64,000 bases of DNA from Dicyema japonicum (taxonomy: Eukaryota > Dicyemida > Rhombozoa > Dicyemidae): assembly GCA_011109175.1 (NCBI GenBank), contig RDEW01000027.1:1-64000 (forward strand), read 5' to 3'. Each line of letters starts with the position of its first letter. Position 1 is the first letter of the stretch. Positions 36,090 to 45,971 of this stretch are shown here, piece after piece. The translations under genes and the position numbers were made by a program. The notes beneath the pieces were generated by a model. That model was not told the origin of the DNA. It worked only from the letters and a program-made list of their open reading frames with translations, and did not search any database.

Positions 36090-36785
36090 ATTTTATTTAA
36101 CACCCAAGACCACGGTAAAACCAAACTAACTATCACGTGATCCCGATGCGTTCCACCAAAATCCTCATCTGTGCTCCTCCCTCGTGCCCACACAAGCTCG
36201 TACTGGGCGGCTGACTGTATTTGCAGGGCCACCTTCCCGCATGCCGGAGTTTAGTTTTATGAAGGCCTCCAGAGTAGTCGGTCCGGTTCTGTGTCTCCCA
36301 CAAGTCAACCGCTCCGTGACTCTGAAAGCCTTCTTTTGTATGTCCTCGATTTTCTTAGTATTCGTCCATGATAATGAAGGTCCCCACGAAGCACACGTGT
36401 ACGAGAAGCATGGTTCAATGTATTGTTTGTAAATATTCATCAAGACCGGGTGGGTACCGGTCTTACATATTCCTGATAAACAATTCAAAACGTTTATTTT
36501 CTTCTCGCACTTTAGAACAATGTTTGTCACGTGTAGTGACAAACATAAGTGCGCATCCAGTGTCACGCCCAGGATCTTCTGACATTTGCTGAAGGGAATT
36601 TCAGCGTTGTCCAATTTTAAGGTGACAGTCTTCTTCCCCAACCTTTTGTCCGAAGTAAACATAGACGTGACCGACTTTCTGGAATTTACCGTGAGTCGGT
36701 TCTTCATTATCCAGGCGTTGAGTCGGTCCAGGTTAATTTGTAATCTTTCTGTAGCATTTTGGATATCCCGATAACGCGAGGCCAA
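36090..36785 (-). mobile_element. Jockey-like LINE 3' third
   Basis: Open minus frame from 36785: RDIQNATERLQINLDRLNAW, KILGVTLDAHLCLSLHVTNI, SYTCASWGPSLSWTNTKKIE, then RPVRACVGTREEHR. Closely related to the plus-strand copy ending at 56260 (about one difference per ten residues), so both derive from one recently active family. The 3' UTR ends in an ATAAATAA-type tail near 36090. It sits directly downstream of the guanylate kinase gene. Confidence 0.8.
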
Positions 36786-36855
36786 AACAATTAAAATTTG
36801 AATTATTATTATTAATTAAATTAAAATTATTGTGATTAATAATTATTAATTTATA

Positions 36856-37553
36856 TTATCTAGTAAATTGAGAAGAATAGGAAAAGAGAAGGTCATACAA
36901 TCTATTGTACGCAACATCAAAGTCATCATTAACAATGAAAGAATCAAATAGATCCTTATTGGACTCAACTGCAATTAAAAATGTTACCAAACTCATTTTT
37001 AAGTCATTTTCTGCTGCCTTCATCCGATTCTCTATACTCTCCTTACTTTCTGTCCCTCTCATTACCAGACGTTCCCTCTAGTGATGTGATACTTCTTAGT
37101 TACAAGAATTTTAAGATTTGGAGGAATTATGAGAATATATTTGCATGGGAAGTTTTCAAGTTGCCTTAATGAACGGACTCCGTTAAGTTCAACGTCTAAA
37201 ATGCACGTTTTTCCTGAATCATGCACTTTCTTGATCGCATTTCGACTGAAATGGTATAAAAATCTTGCCTTGTCCCGTAAAAATAACCGGAAAATTCGGC
37301 TGTCTCTACAAACCGGTTTTCCGCAATCATTCCTTCTATCGTTTTTTTGTTAGTAAAATTGTAGTCTCGAATTAAAATTTTATTACCTATTCCGTCAATT
37401 TCTCCTTTTCTTGGGTTTCTTGTTGTGTCTAGATATCGCCAAAAGAGTACGTGAGACGCTGAATGCGAATAAATCTCCGTTTTTGCTTAGAAATTTTGAC
37501 AGAAGAGTACTTTTTCCACTCCCAGAAGGACCACTGACTACAATTGACAACAT
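36856..37553 (-). CDS. GUK1: guanylate kinase, 6 exons
   Basis: Cytosolic enzyme converting GMP and ATP to GDP and ADP. The P-loop [10 protein letters not shown] is near residue 7, [14 protein letters not shown] and GIDYNF form the GMP-binding region, [15 protein letters not shown] and [13 protein letters not shown] follow, and the end [12 protein letters not shown] is typical. Introns at 37450-37429 (22 nt), 37386-37366 (21), 37268-37246 (23, GC donor), 37103-37078 (26) and 36992-36969 (24). All joins restore the family consensus exactly, including TS-R across the GC-AG intron. ATG 37553-37551, stop TAA 36858-36856; about 193 residues, the expected size. The 114-bp direct duplication just upstream may or may not be real. 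Confidence 0.93.
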
Positions 37554-37598
37554 TTACGAATACGCACTGCACTGATTTAAGGATCACAATCAATCAGA

Positions 37599-37826
37599 GT
37601 TAACGAAGATATGAAATGAAGTAAATTAGTAAACGTCACACGATTTCGCAATATTTTGTCAAATGCTAAGCACCTCTACATATCATCGGATTTTTAAAAT
37701 TAGTTGTAATGCGTTAACGAAGATATGAAATGAAGTAAATTAGTAAACGTCACACGATTTCGGAATATTTTGTCAAATGCTAAGCACCTCTACATATCAT
37801 CGGATTTTTAAAATTAGTTGTAATGT
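37599..37826. repeat. direct duplication, ~114 bp unit
   Basis: GTTAACGAAGATATGAAATG through TTAGTTGTAATG is present twice, about 50 bp upstream of the guanylate kinase ATG. Confidence 0.85.
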
Positions 37827-37839
37827 GATCGCAGAAGCA

Positions 37840-38040
37840 GAGACCTTCCAATATCACAAGAATTCACCCAGAACCAATAGAAAGGGAATAAAAAGTTCAG
37901 TTCTCGGATCTGTGAAAACTCTTCCAGTGATGTAGAAATAGTAAATGATCCCTTTCCCCGGCAATCTGCCATCGAGCGCCATCTGAGACGAATGGATTAT
38001 ATTATGCCACTCTTGTAGAACAAGGAGAAGGAACAAAGAT
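37840..38040 (+). repeat. dispersed repeat family B, diverged copy
   Basis: Shares the order AACTCTTCCAGTG, AATGATCC, GGCGC/AGCGCC and GCCACTCT with the 12300-12620 copy, at clearly lower identity. Confidence 0.45.
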
Positions 38041-38176
38041 GATTGGAATCAGTTCGAAGCACATGGTTAGGGTTATTTGATATAATTTTCATAATTTTTA
38101 CTCCACGATGCTGTCAGGGTTGTTCCAAATAGAATAGACTTTAATAAAAATCGGAGTGAATCTGAAAAGAATGATG

Positions 38177-38356
38177 TTAAACCAGATGAACTCAACATGT
38201 CCAAGATATAAAAATCTAAAATTATGAAAAATAGCTAGTACTAATAACTTTTAATTAGTTCCGCAGTTAAACCAGATAAGGTCAACATGTCCAAGATATA
38301 AAAATCTAAAATTATGAAAAATAGCTAGTACTAATAACTTTTAATTAGTTCCGCAG
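38177..38356. repeat. direct duplication, 90 bp unit
   Basis: TTAAACCAGATGAACTCAAC through TTAGTTCCGCAG is repeated with a few differences. Confidence 0.85.
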
Positions 38357-38379
38357 CAATAACTGCTTAAGATTTGAAA

Positions 38380-38610
38380 TTAATGAGTACCACGACACCG
38401 AGGACCAGTTCGTTTTCAAGCCAATCTCCATTGAAACGTCTGAAATTGTTGGCCCCAGCACGTCTGAGTTTTACAGGTTAATCGGACGGCTTGCAGGGAA
38501 GCGGAGTGGTGAACTTAGAATGACGCGATTGTTTTTCCAGAACATTGGACTTGCAATAACTCCCATTGCGTGATCAATACCTGCAGGCCAAAGTAAATAA
38601 CTTAAAGCTA
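38380..38610 (+). mobile_element. 5'-truncated LINE tail (FKPISIETS family)
   Basis: Encodes DQFVFKPISIETSEIVGPST and FFQNIGLAITPIA, same family as the fragment ending at 4130. Confidence 0.6.
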
Positions 38611-38675
38611 AATTTGTACATTTTATGTCCCATATAAACTGTATTTAGTGCAGAAAGGTTTCATATACGATCAGG

Positions 38676-38905
38676 CAGCTTTCTATAAGGCAATGGAGTG
38701 GTTAGTGCTATTGCTCTTGTAGCTGTGAATTTAATTTCCACATCGCTACTTACCTAATCAATAGATTCCTTTCTGTTGTATGCCTTTTTACAGCTTTCTA
38801 TAAGGCAATGGAGTGGTTAGTGCTATTGCTCGTGTAGCTGTGGGTTTAATTTCCACATCGCTACTTACCTAATCGATAGATTCCTTTCTGTTGTATGCCT
38901 TTTTA
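38676..38905. repeat. direct duplication, ~115 bp unit
   Basis: CAGCTTTCTATAAGGCAATG through TGTATGCCTTTTT occurs twice in tandem. Confidence 0.85.
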
Positions 38906-38909
38906 AATT

Positions 38910-39130
38910 TAAGAGGCGTCATAGGATCTACCTAACTCAGAAGACACCGAAATCCAAAAGATCCGTCTCTTTCTCTTTCTAGTGGAAAAGTTTCCCACAA
39001 TGGGGGATATTAATGGAAGTGATATTTGGAAAGGATGCATATCTCTGTGACTATAGGAACTGGGTATATCCTAATTGTATGTTGATAAATTCTTAACTTT
39101 TCCGAGTATAACCGGGGTTTTTAAATAAAT
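38910..39130 (-). repeat. dispersed repeat family B, diverged inverted copy
   Basis: Contains GAGGCGTCATAGGATCTACC, a TAGTGGAAAAGTTTCCCACA block and the end GGTATATCCT with AATAAATAAA, matching the family in reverse orientation; closest to 45655-45830. Confidence 0.5.
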
Positions 39131-39259
39131 AAAAATAAATAAACTATATTTACTAGAGAGCTTTCAAATTTATTTCAAATTTTTTTTCTTTTGAAAAGTG
39201 CACATATTCTTTTATTCTCATGCGCGTATAGCAAAAGTAATATTTTTTGCGGAACTACA

Positions 39260-39520
39260 CTAGAAATTTATAAAATTGAATTTTACAATTTCTTCAGTGT
39301 CTTCCAACAAGGAATTCTTTACTTTTTTGCGATAAAATCCTCGAAAGGAGTTTGTCTGAGCAAAAAAGTGAGAAAACCTTTGTAGAGCCCTCGTGACTTT
39401 TAATTGACAGTCATCGATCTGCTTTAGATTTTTGGATAGATTTTTACCCCATACAACACAGCCACTTTTTTGGTGCATGAAGTAAGTTGGTTGGTCGGAT
39501 CTGCAAATGAGGCACAAGAG
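39260..39520 (-). mobile_element. Jockey-like LINE fragment
   Basis: Minus frame SGCVVWGKNLSKNLKQIDDC and QLKVTRALQRFSHFF corresponds to the CASWGPSLSWTN region of the better preserved copies. Isolated and short. Confidence 0.5.
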
Positions 39521-39959
39521 AAATATTAATGATTAGTATTTTTGAACAAGGCATTTAATAATTATAATGCAGCACATAGCTGGTAGTCGGTTGTGTGAAT
39601 CGCGCCTAGAGTCATCTTAATGTTATAAAATTTTTGTTCAATCCAGCACATGCAGTCTCATGAACTTGACGTGGTCGAAACGTTTAAAAAGGTTACAGGC
39701 AGGATTTGATAAATGATGGTTGATTTGCATTTAAGATGGTGCCCTCATCACCTCATTAATAAATTGGAGTTAAATTTTCCGGATTTACTAAGTTTCTACT
39801 ATCAGCTTCTGAGAGTTGTCAGACATTCCAGTTTTTAAGAGAAGCCCACGACTTTCTGTTCATACCTCTAGTTACTTCGAAGACAATTGGGTAGAACGTG
39901 AACCTGACCAGGAGCCCTTCTTATATCTTATCGAGGGTCTTCTCTGCCTTTTTTTCGCC
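39521..39959. other. intergenic, nothing seen
   Basis: No coding or RNA signature recognised. Confidence 0.4.
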
Positions 39960-40290
39960 AGCTAACGAGTAAAAATTGCGCAATGTCATAAATGCAGGAC
40001 AAATCCAAATGTTCCCCGGTTCGAATCTCGCAGCTGTTGTATTCCGGGTGAAGACTCAACACATCTACGGTGCTTCTTGGGTTGACAAGTGATGCCGTCA
40101 TCAGTGTTACCTCAGTGAAAAGCCAGATCGTCTACAGGGACCCATTCGCAACGAAAACAAAGTTAAGAACATGCCCCCCTTTAACGATAGATACCATAAC
40201 TGTTCTTTACTCCAAAAATAAAGTGTGGCATGCCCGTGCAGAGCTATAAGTATTATGACTTTCTTGAAGGTGCTGTGTTTTTTATAACTT
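39960..40290 (+). mobile_element. tRNA-derived SINE, copy A
   Basis: A decayed tRNA-like head ends in the B box CGGTTCGAATCTCGC. The body shares, in the same order as copy B at 45972: CATCTACG-TGCT, TGACGCCGTCATCAG-type, TAACTGTTCTTTACT, AAATAAAGTGTG and GCAGAGCTATAA-TA-TATG. Total about 320 bp. Non-coding, Pol III-type. Confidence 0.7.
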
Positions 40291-40347
40291 TTTTTCGGCG
40301 CTGCCGATAATGCTGTTTGGAGAGGAGTGGATTCTTCAGATCCTAAT

Positions 40348-40587
40348 TTAGTCGTTCGAATTGCATGCTAGTTAATTACAAGCAATTAAATATAAATTAA
40401 CAATTCATAGAACAAATCAGCAATTATTAGATCATACATGGAGTCTTAATGTACGTTAGGAAATAANTTAGTCGTTCGAATTGCATGCTAGTTAATTACA
40501 AGCAATTAAATATAAATTAACAATTCATAGAACAAGTCAGCAATTATTAGATCATACATGGAGTCTTAATGTACGTTAGGAAATAAT
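40348..40587. repeat. direct copies flanking a single N
   Basis: TTAGTCGTTCGAATTGCATG through GTTAGGAAATAA precedes and follows the N at 40467 almost unchanged. The second copy holds the 3' end of the synaptophysin-like gene. Confidence 0.88.
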
Positions 40588-41288
40588 CATTCATTCTCGC
40601 TCTCCGGAAAATTAAGATGAGGTCAGTTATCCACAAAAGCGTATTTAGGTAGCAAAATGCCTGAAATAAAAAGATGATTACTTCAGAGACTAAAATATGA
40701 GTAACGTCGATTGGAATGATCATTTCACATTTGTGGTCCACAACTTGACAAAAATTTATATGGTCAACTCGCAAGGTCTTCTTTATATTGATGACTTGAT
40801 TACTCCAAAGAATGCATGCCAGAATCCATAGAATTACCATAAATGAGGAGATGAACACATTCTACAATTTTATAAATTATTTTAACTATTTTTTTCTTGC
40901 AAAAAACGTGGTAAATATCTGAGAATACGAGTAATATGGTAAACAGGGAGATGCATGATAATAGACTGAGAATACAAACGAACATGAAGTAGTATGATGC
41001 TGATGAATCGACCTTCTCAAACTTGAGCAGTTCGCTTATTCCACTGCAATCTACTCTAGAATGAAATCCAATTCTAAATGAATATTCGGACAAACTGATA
41101 TGGAAATTTGAAGTCAAATTTGTAAATTTGGGGAATCCCATCCGCGCATTTGAGTTCTATGATGAGTACTTTATTATTTGATAACTCCAAAATGAGTGCA
41201 GTCAAGGCAAAAAGCTTATTTTAACAAATAAATCAACCGCGATGACAAGCTGAATAATAAACTGGTGGGTGAAAATGTTATGTATCAT
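40547..41288 (-). CDS. synaptophysin/synaptogyrin-like MARVEL protein, 5 exons
   Basis: Four-pass vesicle membrane protein. Visible in order: TM1 (FIIQLVIALFALTALILE), a lumenal loop with FDFKFPYQ and Cys (animal FEYPFRLHQ), SSASYYFMFVCILSLLSCIS (TM2; compare SSSAEFFVTVAVFAF), FISSFMVILWILACILWS (TM3), a second loop with two Cys, and FCYLNTLLWITDLILIFRRA (TM4; compare FGFLNLVLWVGNLWFVFKE). Introns at 41237-41215 (23 nt), 41095-41074 (22), 40886-40862 (25) and 40681-40661 (21); all four joins keep frame. 651 nt, 216 residues; ATG 41288-41286, stop 40549-40547. The long Tyr/Gly-rich cytosolic tail of neuronal synaptophysin is missing. Synaptophysin versus synaptogyrin or a more distant relative is not decided. 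Confidence 0.82.
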
Positions 41289-41469
41289 TTATAATTTAAA
41301 TTTTTTAAATTTTATTATATCGTCTTCAAATTAAAATTTATTGTTATTTAACCAAAAAAATAATTTTCTGATTTATATCTCAAATATTTTCCTAACTAAT
41401 TTATATGATAATTGATTTATTAAGACAACCTCCAAAAGAGTTCTCATGGAAGATACTTCTTTTAAGTCC
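41289..41469. promoter_or_regulatory. presumed upstream region of the synaptophysin-like gene
   Basis: Short AT-rich gap between the start codon and a LINE tail; no specific promoter element can be pointed out. Confidence 0.2.
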
Positions 41470-41575
41470 GAGCATGCGAAGACTGTTGAAGGAGGTCGGG
41501 ATCACCTGAATTTTTTCATTCTCGATATGACGGTGTTTTCTGGTTCAATGAATTTAAATTTAATTTAATGATGCA
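41470..41575 (+). mobile_element. 5'-truncated Jockey-like 3' end
   Basis: CGAAGACTGTTGAAGGAGGT then GGATCACCTGAATTTTTTC and GATATGACGG match the last codons and 3' UTR of the Jockey-like family. Nearly the same short piece occurs at 51640-51760 and 52935-53040. Confidence 0.6.
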
Positions 41576-41759
41576 TGGGTACTTGGATTCATGATGGATG
41601 AAAATCTTTATCTTCCTTCGAAGTGACGGACTAAAGATACATTAGAAACTCGAAGTTCTGAACAAAGTAAATGCTTGGAACCCTTTGTCGAAATAGAAAA
41701 CACGAGATTTTAACCAGGAACCATCTGAATTTGATCAAGCACGTAATACAGTGAGCTAC

Positions 41760-42250
41760 GATTTTTTTATTATTAACCCCGGATACACCTAGAAAAAAGT
41801 TAACAGTGAACAATTAATTAAGTGTATCCTGTTTCCACTGTTACAGAAACAGAGTCCTTAAATATTACACAAGTCCATACAAAACTACGATAAAAGGTAA
41901 AAGACCCCCATTCCTTGCAGTTGTGGAGACTCCTCCAGTGGAGTGGAGGAGACCAAATAATCCTTTTTCGTCCCGGTCTGGCACTGGGCGCAACCCTACG
42001 ATAAAAGGTAAAAGACCCCCATTCCTTGCAGTTGTGGAGACTCCTCCAGTGGAGTGGAGGAGACCAAATAATCCTTTTTCGTCCCGGTCTGGCACTGGGC
42101 GCAACCTGAAACTGGTCGATCACATGACACCATTCTAGTAAAAAAGGGAAGAGGGGAAACAGACAAAACAAACAAAAATCTTCTACAAATTAGCCACAAG
42201 CACCACATGGCTGAAAAAATCAAAGTCTGGATTTTTTCCTGCACTTAATA
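41760..42250 (+). repeat. dispersed repeat family B, copy with internal duplication
   Basis: Starts TTATTAACCCCGGATACACC and carries CTCCTCCAGTGGAGTGGAGG and GTCTGGCACTGGGCGCAAC. A 111-bp segment (41885-41995) is repeated at 41996-42106. Confidence 0.75.
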
Positions 42251-42289
42251 AACTTGCCAGGGTTTGGGTTATCCCCCAATTAATTTATT

Positions 42290-42845
42290 TTTATTATTAA
42301 AATAATGCTAGTATATCATTTAATTTAATAACACTGAAGGCAAACAATGAAGCTATTCCTTTCAGAAAATCCCAAAGGATCCTTGGAGTGACTTTTGACA
42401 TACATATGTCATTCTCGCACCATGTTGAAAACTTTATTACGAAATGCGATAGAAAACTAATGTTTTGAAATGCATCACATGCTTCTGAAAAATCGAAAAG
42501 CATTCTGTTTTGTATACTGTATATAAACAATTAATTAAACCATGCATCTCTTAATCCTGTGGTATATGGGACTCATTCATCTCTTAGACGAATATCTTGA
42601 ATACCGAGACTAGCCAGAAAAGAGCCTCCAAAATCACGGAACACAGGATTTCTAAAAAGTTCCAGCTACCAATGCTTCCTGAAGCCTTGATACGAAAGAA
42701 CAATGGAACGCGCCGTCGTGACTGCGAAGGTCCAGTCACTCGACCGATACGTGCTTGTTTGGAGACGAGGAAGGAGCATTCGGGATCACGTGAATATTTA
42801 GTTTGTGTAACCGTGGTCTATGGTGTTATTATTAACACAAAAACT
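42290..42845 (+). mobile_element. Jockey-like LINE 3' third
   Basis: Decayed plus-strand frames: LGVTF-like, HHMLKT-like, NTETSQKRASKITEHRI, TRPIRACLETRKEHSG, then a TGGTCTATGGTGTTATTATT 3' UTR as in other Jockey ends. It meets the minus-strand LINE tail-to-tail at 42850. Confidence 0.6.
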
Positions 42846-42850
42846 TACAG

Positions 42851-43490
42851 TTAGCAAATGCTGGCTGCTCTCATAATTGAGAACGCATTTCCCTTTACGA
42901 TTTTCAAGGAAATGCGCTCAATGAGCCAGCTCCTTTCGCTACTATCGTTTTTATTCTTCGCGATGAGCGAGCCGATTCTGTTTAGAAGGGCAGTGACCTG
43001 CTTCCAATTATTCATGTGTTTTCGACTGCCACTGGTTCGAAAATAAATTATCCTCCAAGACATGCGTATTTTTTTATCTTCAGGGTCTCAGCCTTCTCCG
43101 AAACTGAGCCTGAGTTAGTTGCTGTCGTTGAGAGGTTAGTGGGAGAGAGGCTATCAACACAGGTGGCGTCCCAGGCGTGAAGACCTTTCGCGTTGACCGT
43201 TCCACCACATCTACACCGATGGGTCTTGATAACGTCCATTCCGAGGCGGACAAAAACCCCAATCCTCGTCGCGTTGTCATCCAATAGTGTCCCAAGTGAG
43301 GTACATGGTAATGCTCTGAGCCAGGCTCCACTCTCGTTCGTCGATGCAGAAGCCAGACAAGCCAGACGATGCTGTTCAAGCACAGGTTTTATCTCTTCTA
43401 TGATCTTTGAGCATAAAAGCTTGTTCCATTCTCGTTGTTTATTAGCGTTCTTCGGAAATCAAACACCCAGTCGCGTCTAGACTTCCTGAG
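42851..43490 (-). mobile_element. LINE 3' part (SVETSG/RISLAI family)
   Basis: Minus strand: HRLACLASASTNESGAWLRA, DDNATRIGVFVRLGMDV, HRCRCGGTVNAKGLHAW (Cys/His motif), then NRIGSLIAKNKND and ISLKIVKGNAFSIMRAAS at the end. Standard C-terminal layout; broken by stops. Confidence 0.65.
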
Positions 43491-43569
43491 CCATGCATAC
43501 CACTAGTTCAACGTCCGATCCGTTAATGTAGCGTATGATCTGGCACGGCTGAAGTCTTCCTTTCAGCAA

Positions 43570-44240
43570 GCAATGTTTTTAATTTCATATTTATACGAAT
43601 TCGGTTCCAACCCTAGTGCCGCAAGTGCAGAGATGGCGGACTCGACTTCCGATTCGACTTGGAGTTCGCATCGTCGATGTTGCACAGTCGATACCCAAAG
43701 TTAAGAGCAGGGGGCCAAGAGGGTCACCTTGTTGAACTCCGGTCTTGGATTTGACAATTTGTTGCCCGAATATTAAGGTACATAAGTGCAGAGATGGCGG
43801 ACTCGACTTCCGATTCGACTTGGAGTTCACATCGTCGATGTTGCACAGTCGATACCCAAAGTTAAGAGCAGGGGGCCAAGAGGGTCACCTTGTTGAACTC
43901 CGGTCTTGGATTTGACAATTTGTTGCCCGAATATTAAGGTACATGGGGAGCCGTATGCAAATTTCACCGTTCTGCTGATATCCGGTATCCTTGAGATGTA
44001 TGCTTTATGATTCTATCTCTGCGGATGTCCAGTTTGACTATTATAGCATTCGTAGTGTCTGGCGGACTGGTAGCGAAGTTCTTGATTGAGTGGACTACTG
44101 CCTCGCATCCATGAAGACTTCCATCCCATAGTTAAGTAGGGTTCAGTTGGGGACTTATAGTCTTGCTCGCTGCTCTGGAAGCAAGGCTTCTGAATACGTT
44201 GCCTATAGCGATGATCAGGAAGGCAATTAGTATTGATAAA
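43570..44240 (-). mobile_element. LINE RT fragment with a 161-bp direct duplication
   Basis: Minus strand reads GQQIVKSKTGVQQGDPLGPL with LLLTLGID, the RT palm motif. The block 43623-43783 is repeated at 43784-43944. Probably continuous with the 42851-43490 copy. Confidence 0.65.
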
Positions 44241-44251
44241 ATTTTGTAAGA

Positions 44252-44375
44252 TATATTAATATTATGGAAATGATAAACGATTGATAACAAATTAAAATTA
44301 TTATAATTGATGACAAAGTAATAAAATTCTTAAAGATATATTAATACTATGGAAATGATAAACGATTCATCACCA
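44252..44375. repeat. duplicated 5' end of the CCDC34-like gene
   Basis: AGATATATTAATATTATGGA and ATGATAAACGAT at 44252 recur at 44334-44370 as the true start. The upstream ATG opens MEMIND then stops. Confidence 0.7.
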
Positions 44376-45182
44376 CCTCGTATTGAAATTGACGAAGACT
44401 TTACACAAAATGAAAATTTGGAAACAAATACAAATGAAACTTCTTCGGTAAATACAACATTGAGTATTACAAATAACTTATATTGAGGCTCAGCTCAATT
44501 CGAAGACCAAAGTGAAGAAGTTTTGACAGGCTGGGAAAAGTGGTACTTAAAAAAACAAAAAGAAGCCGAAAAACTCAAACTTAAACAGCGCAAACAGAAG
44601 GAGAAAGAAGAAAATAACAGATTACAAGAGGAAAAGCTACGAAAAGAATCCGAAATTAAAAATAAAATGAAAATTTTGTACTTTTAATTTAAAACTGCAG
44701 AGAGTGGTGGCAGTCAAAAAATGAACATACATTGGCTAAGGAGTTAGTGGAACAACAACGAAAAAAAATAGAACAGAATTTGCTAGAGGCTGACATAGAA
44801 GAGCGACGAATTAAAAATAGGCAAAAATACGGACAATGGATGAACAAGAAAAAATTGGAAAGAAAGCAAATTCAAATTGAAAATGATTTTAAAAATTTAA
44901 AAATTGAAGAAAATAAGTTTACTTTCTTAGTATTTTGAAGAAATCAGCGAAAACAGAAAAATGAGTTGGCATATAATGAATGGCTCAAAAAACACCCAAA
45001 AGTTCCCTCAAATCACGTGAATTATGCAAAAAGCAATTCTGCTGTTTTTTGTATTTTTTGATTTTATTTTATTAGGTTACTATGACAGGAACATTCAAGG
45101 TCTCCCAAATTATTATAATGATATTCCATGGAATTCAAACGTACCAGATGTTGAGAAAAAGCCAAATTCGATCAAAAAATAG
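44349..45182 (+). CDS. CCDC34: CCDC34-like coiled-coil protein, 5 exons
   Basis: Highly charged coiled-coil protein; CCDC34 relatives are linked to cilia and sperm flagella. TGWEKWYLKKQKEAEKLKLK begins a long Lys/Glu-rich helix, KYGQWMNKKKLERKQ and ELAYNEWLKKHPKVPSN follow, and the end YYNDIPWNSNVPDVEKK matches the Trp-Pro-rich tail of CCDC34. Introns at 44464-44487 (24 nt), 44678-44700 (23), 44917-44940 (24) and 45051-45075 (25). All joins keep frame; 738 nt, 245 residues. ATG 44349, stop TAG 45180-45182, AATAAA 45210-45215. A copy of the start region (44252-44290) lies just upstream and hits a stop after six codons. Confidence 0.83.
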
Positions 45183-45654
45183 AATTGAGACAATTTAAAA
45201 GATATATTAAATAAAATTGACTGTTATTCTTGAATTTAAAAATTGGTTTAAGAAATTAAAAACGAAAAATCCCAAACCATGGTAAACCAAAATAAATAAT
45301 AATGCAATCACAACACGTTGCAGTATCAGTGAACGCATGTTAAGAGAAGAGTATTGTCTCTTTGAGCGTACTAGAAACCCATGAGAACCATCAGAGCTGT
45401 TGAAGCACACGGTGCTTTGCTAAACGTCCAAGCTAGATTCATTTTAAAATAAAACCACGGTAAAATAAGAGATTACCGTTTAAATGACATTATCAATAAA
45501 GAAACGTGGATAATTGTTCGAAAATATGGGATGGAAACCATCGTTGACCAGGTAGCCTACTGTTTTTGCTGTCGCTCACGTCACTTTTAACATTGGGCTG
45601 GATTAAATAACGATTTACTTGGTAAAGGATATCTTTTCTGCTTTTGATTTTTTA
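45183..45654. other. intergenic, nothing firm
   Basis: A minus frame at 45410-45207 resembles no family. No other feature recognised. Confidence 0.35.
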
Positions 45655-45830
45655 AATTTTTAGAAGACTCATTGGATTTACCTTACCAAGGAGATCCCTT
45701 TCTTTTATACTCCAGTGGTGAGGTTCCCATAATGGCGGATACTTTCTGGGAAAGGATACGTCTTACTTAGACCAAGGGAACTGGATAAAACCCATTTCAA
45801 ATATATCCTGGGTTAAATAAATAAAAAGCC
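45655..45830 (-). repeat. dispersed repeat family B, diverged copy
   Basis: Shares CTCCAGTGGTGAGGTTCCCA, AATGGCGGATA and the end TATATCCTGGGTTAAATAAA with the family; closest to the copy at 38910. Confidence 0.5.
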
Positions 45831-45971
45831 AATTTTTGAGGTAATTCGTCAGAGAACTGTGTCATAAAATAGTTATATTTTAGATAATGACTGTCACTTT
45901 CCCGCGATTTTAGTTAAAAAGTAAAAATATTTAATTAATTTTTTTGATTTTTTATCCACAAATATTCCACT

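Noticed and set aside
41923-42171. Protein with an internal 37-residue repeat
   Set aside because: Open frames arise from the 111-bp duplication of a non-coding dispersed repeat.
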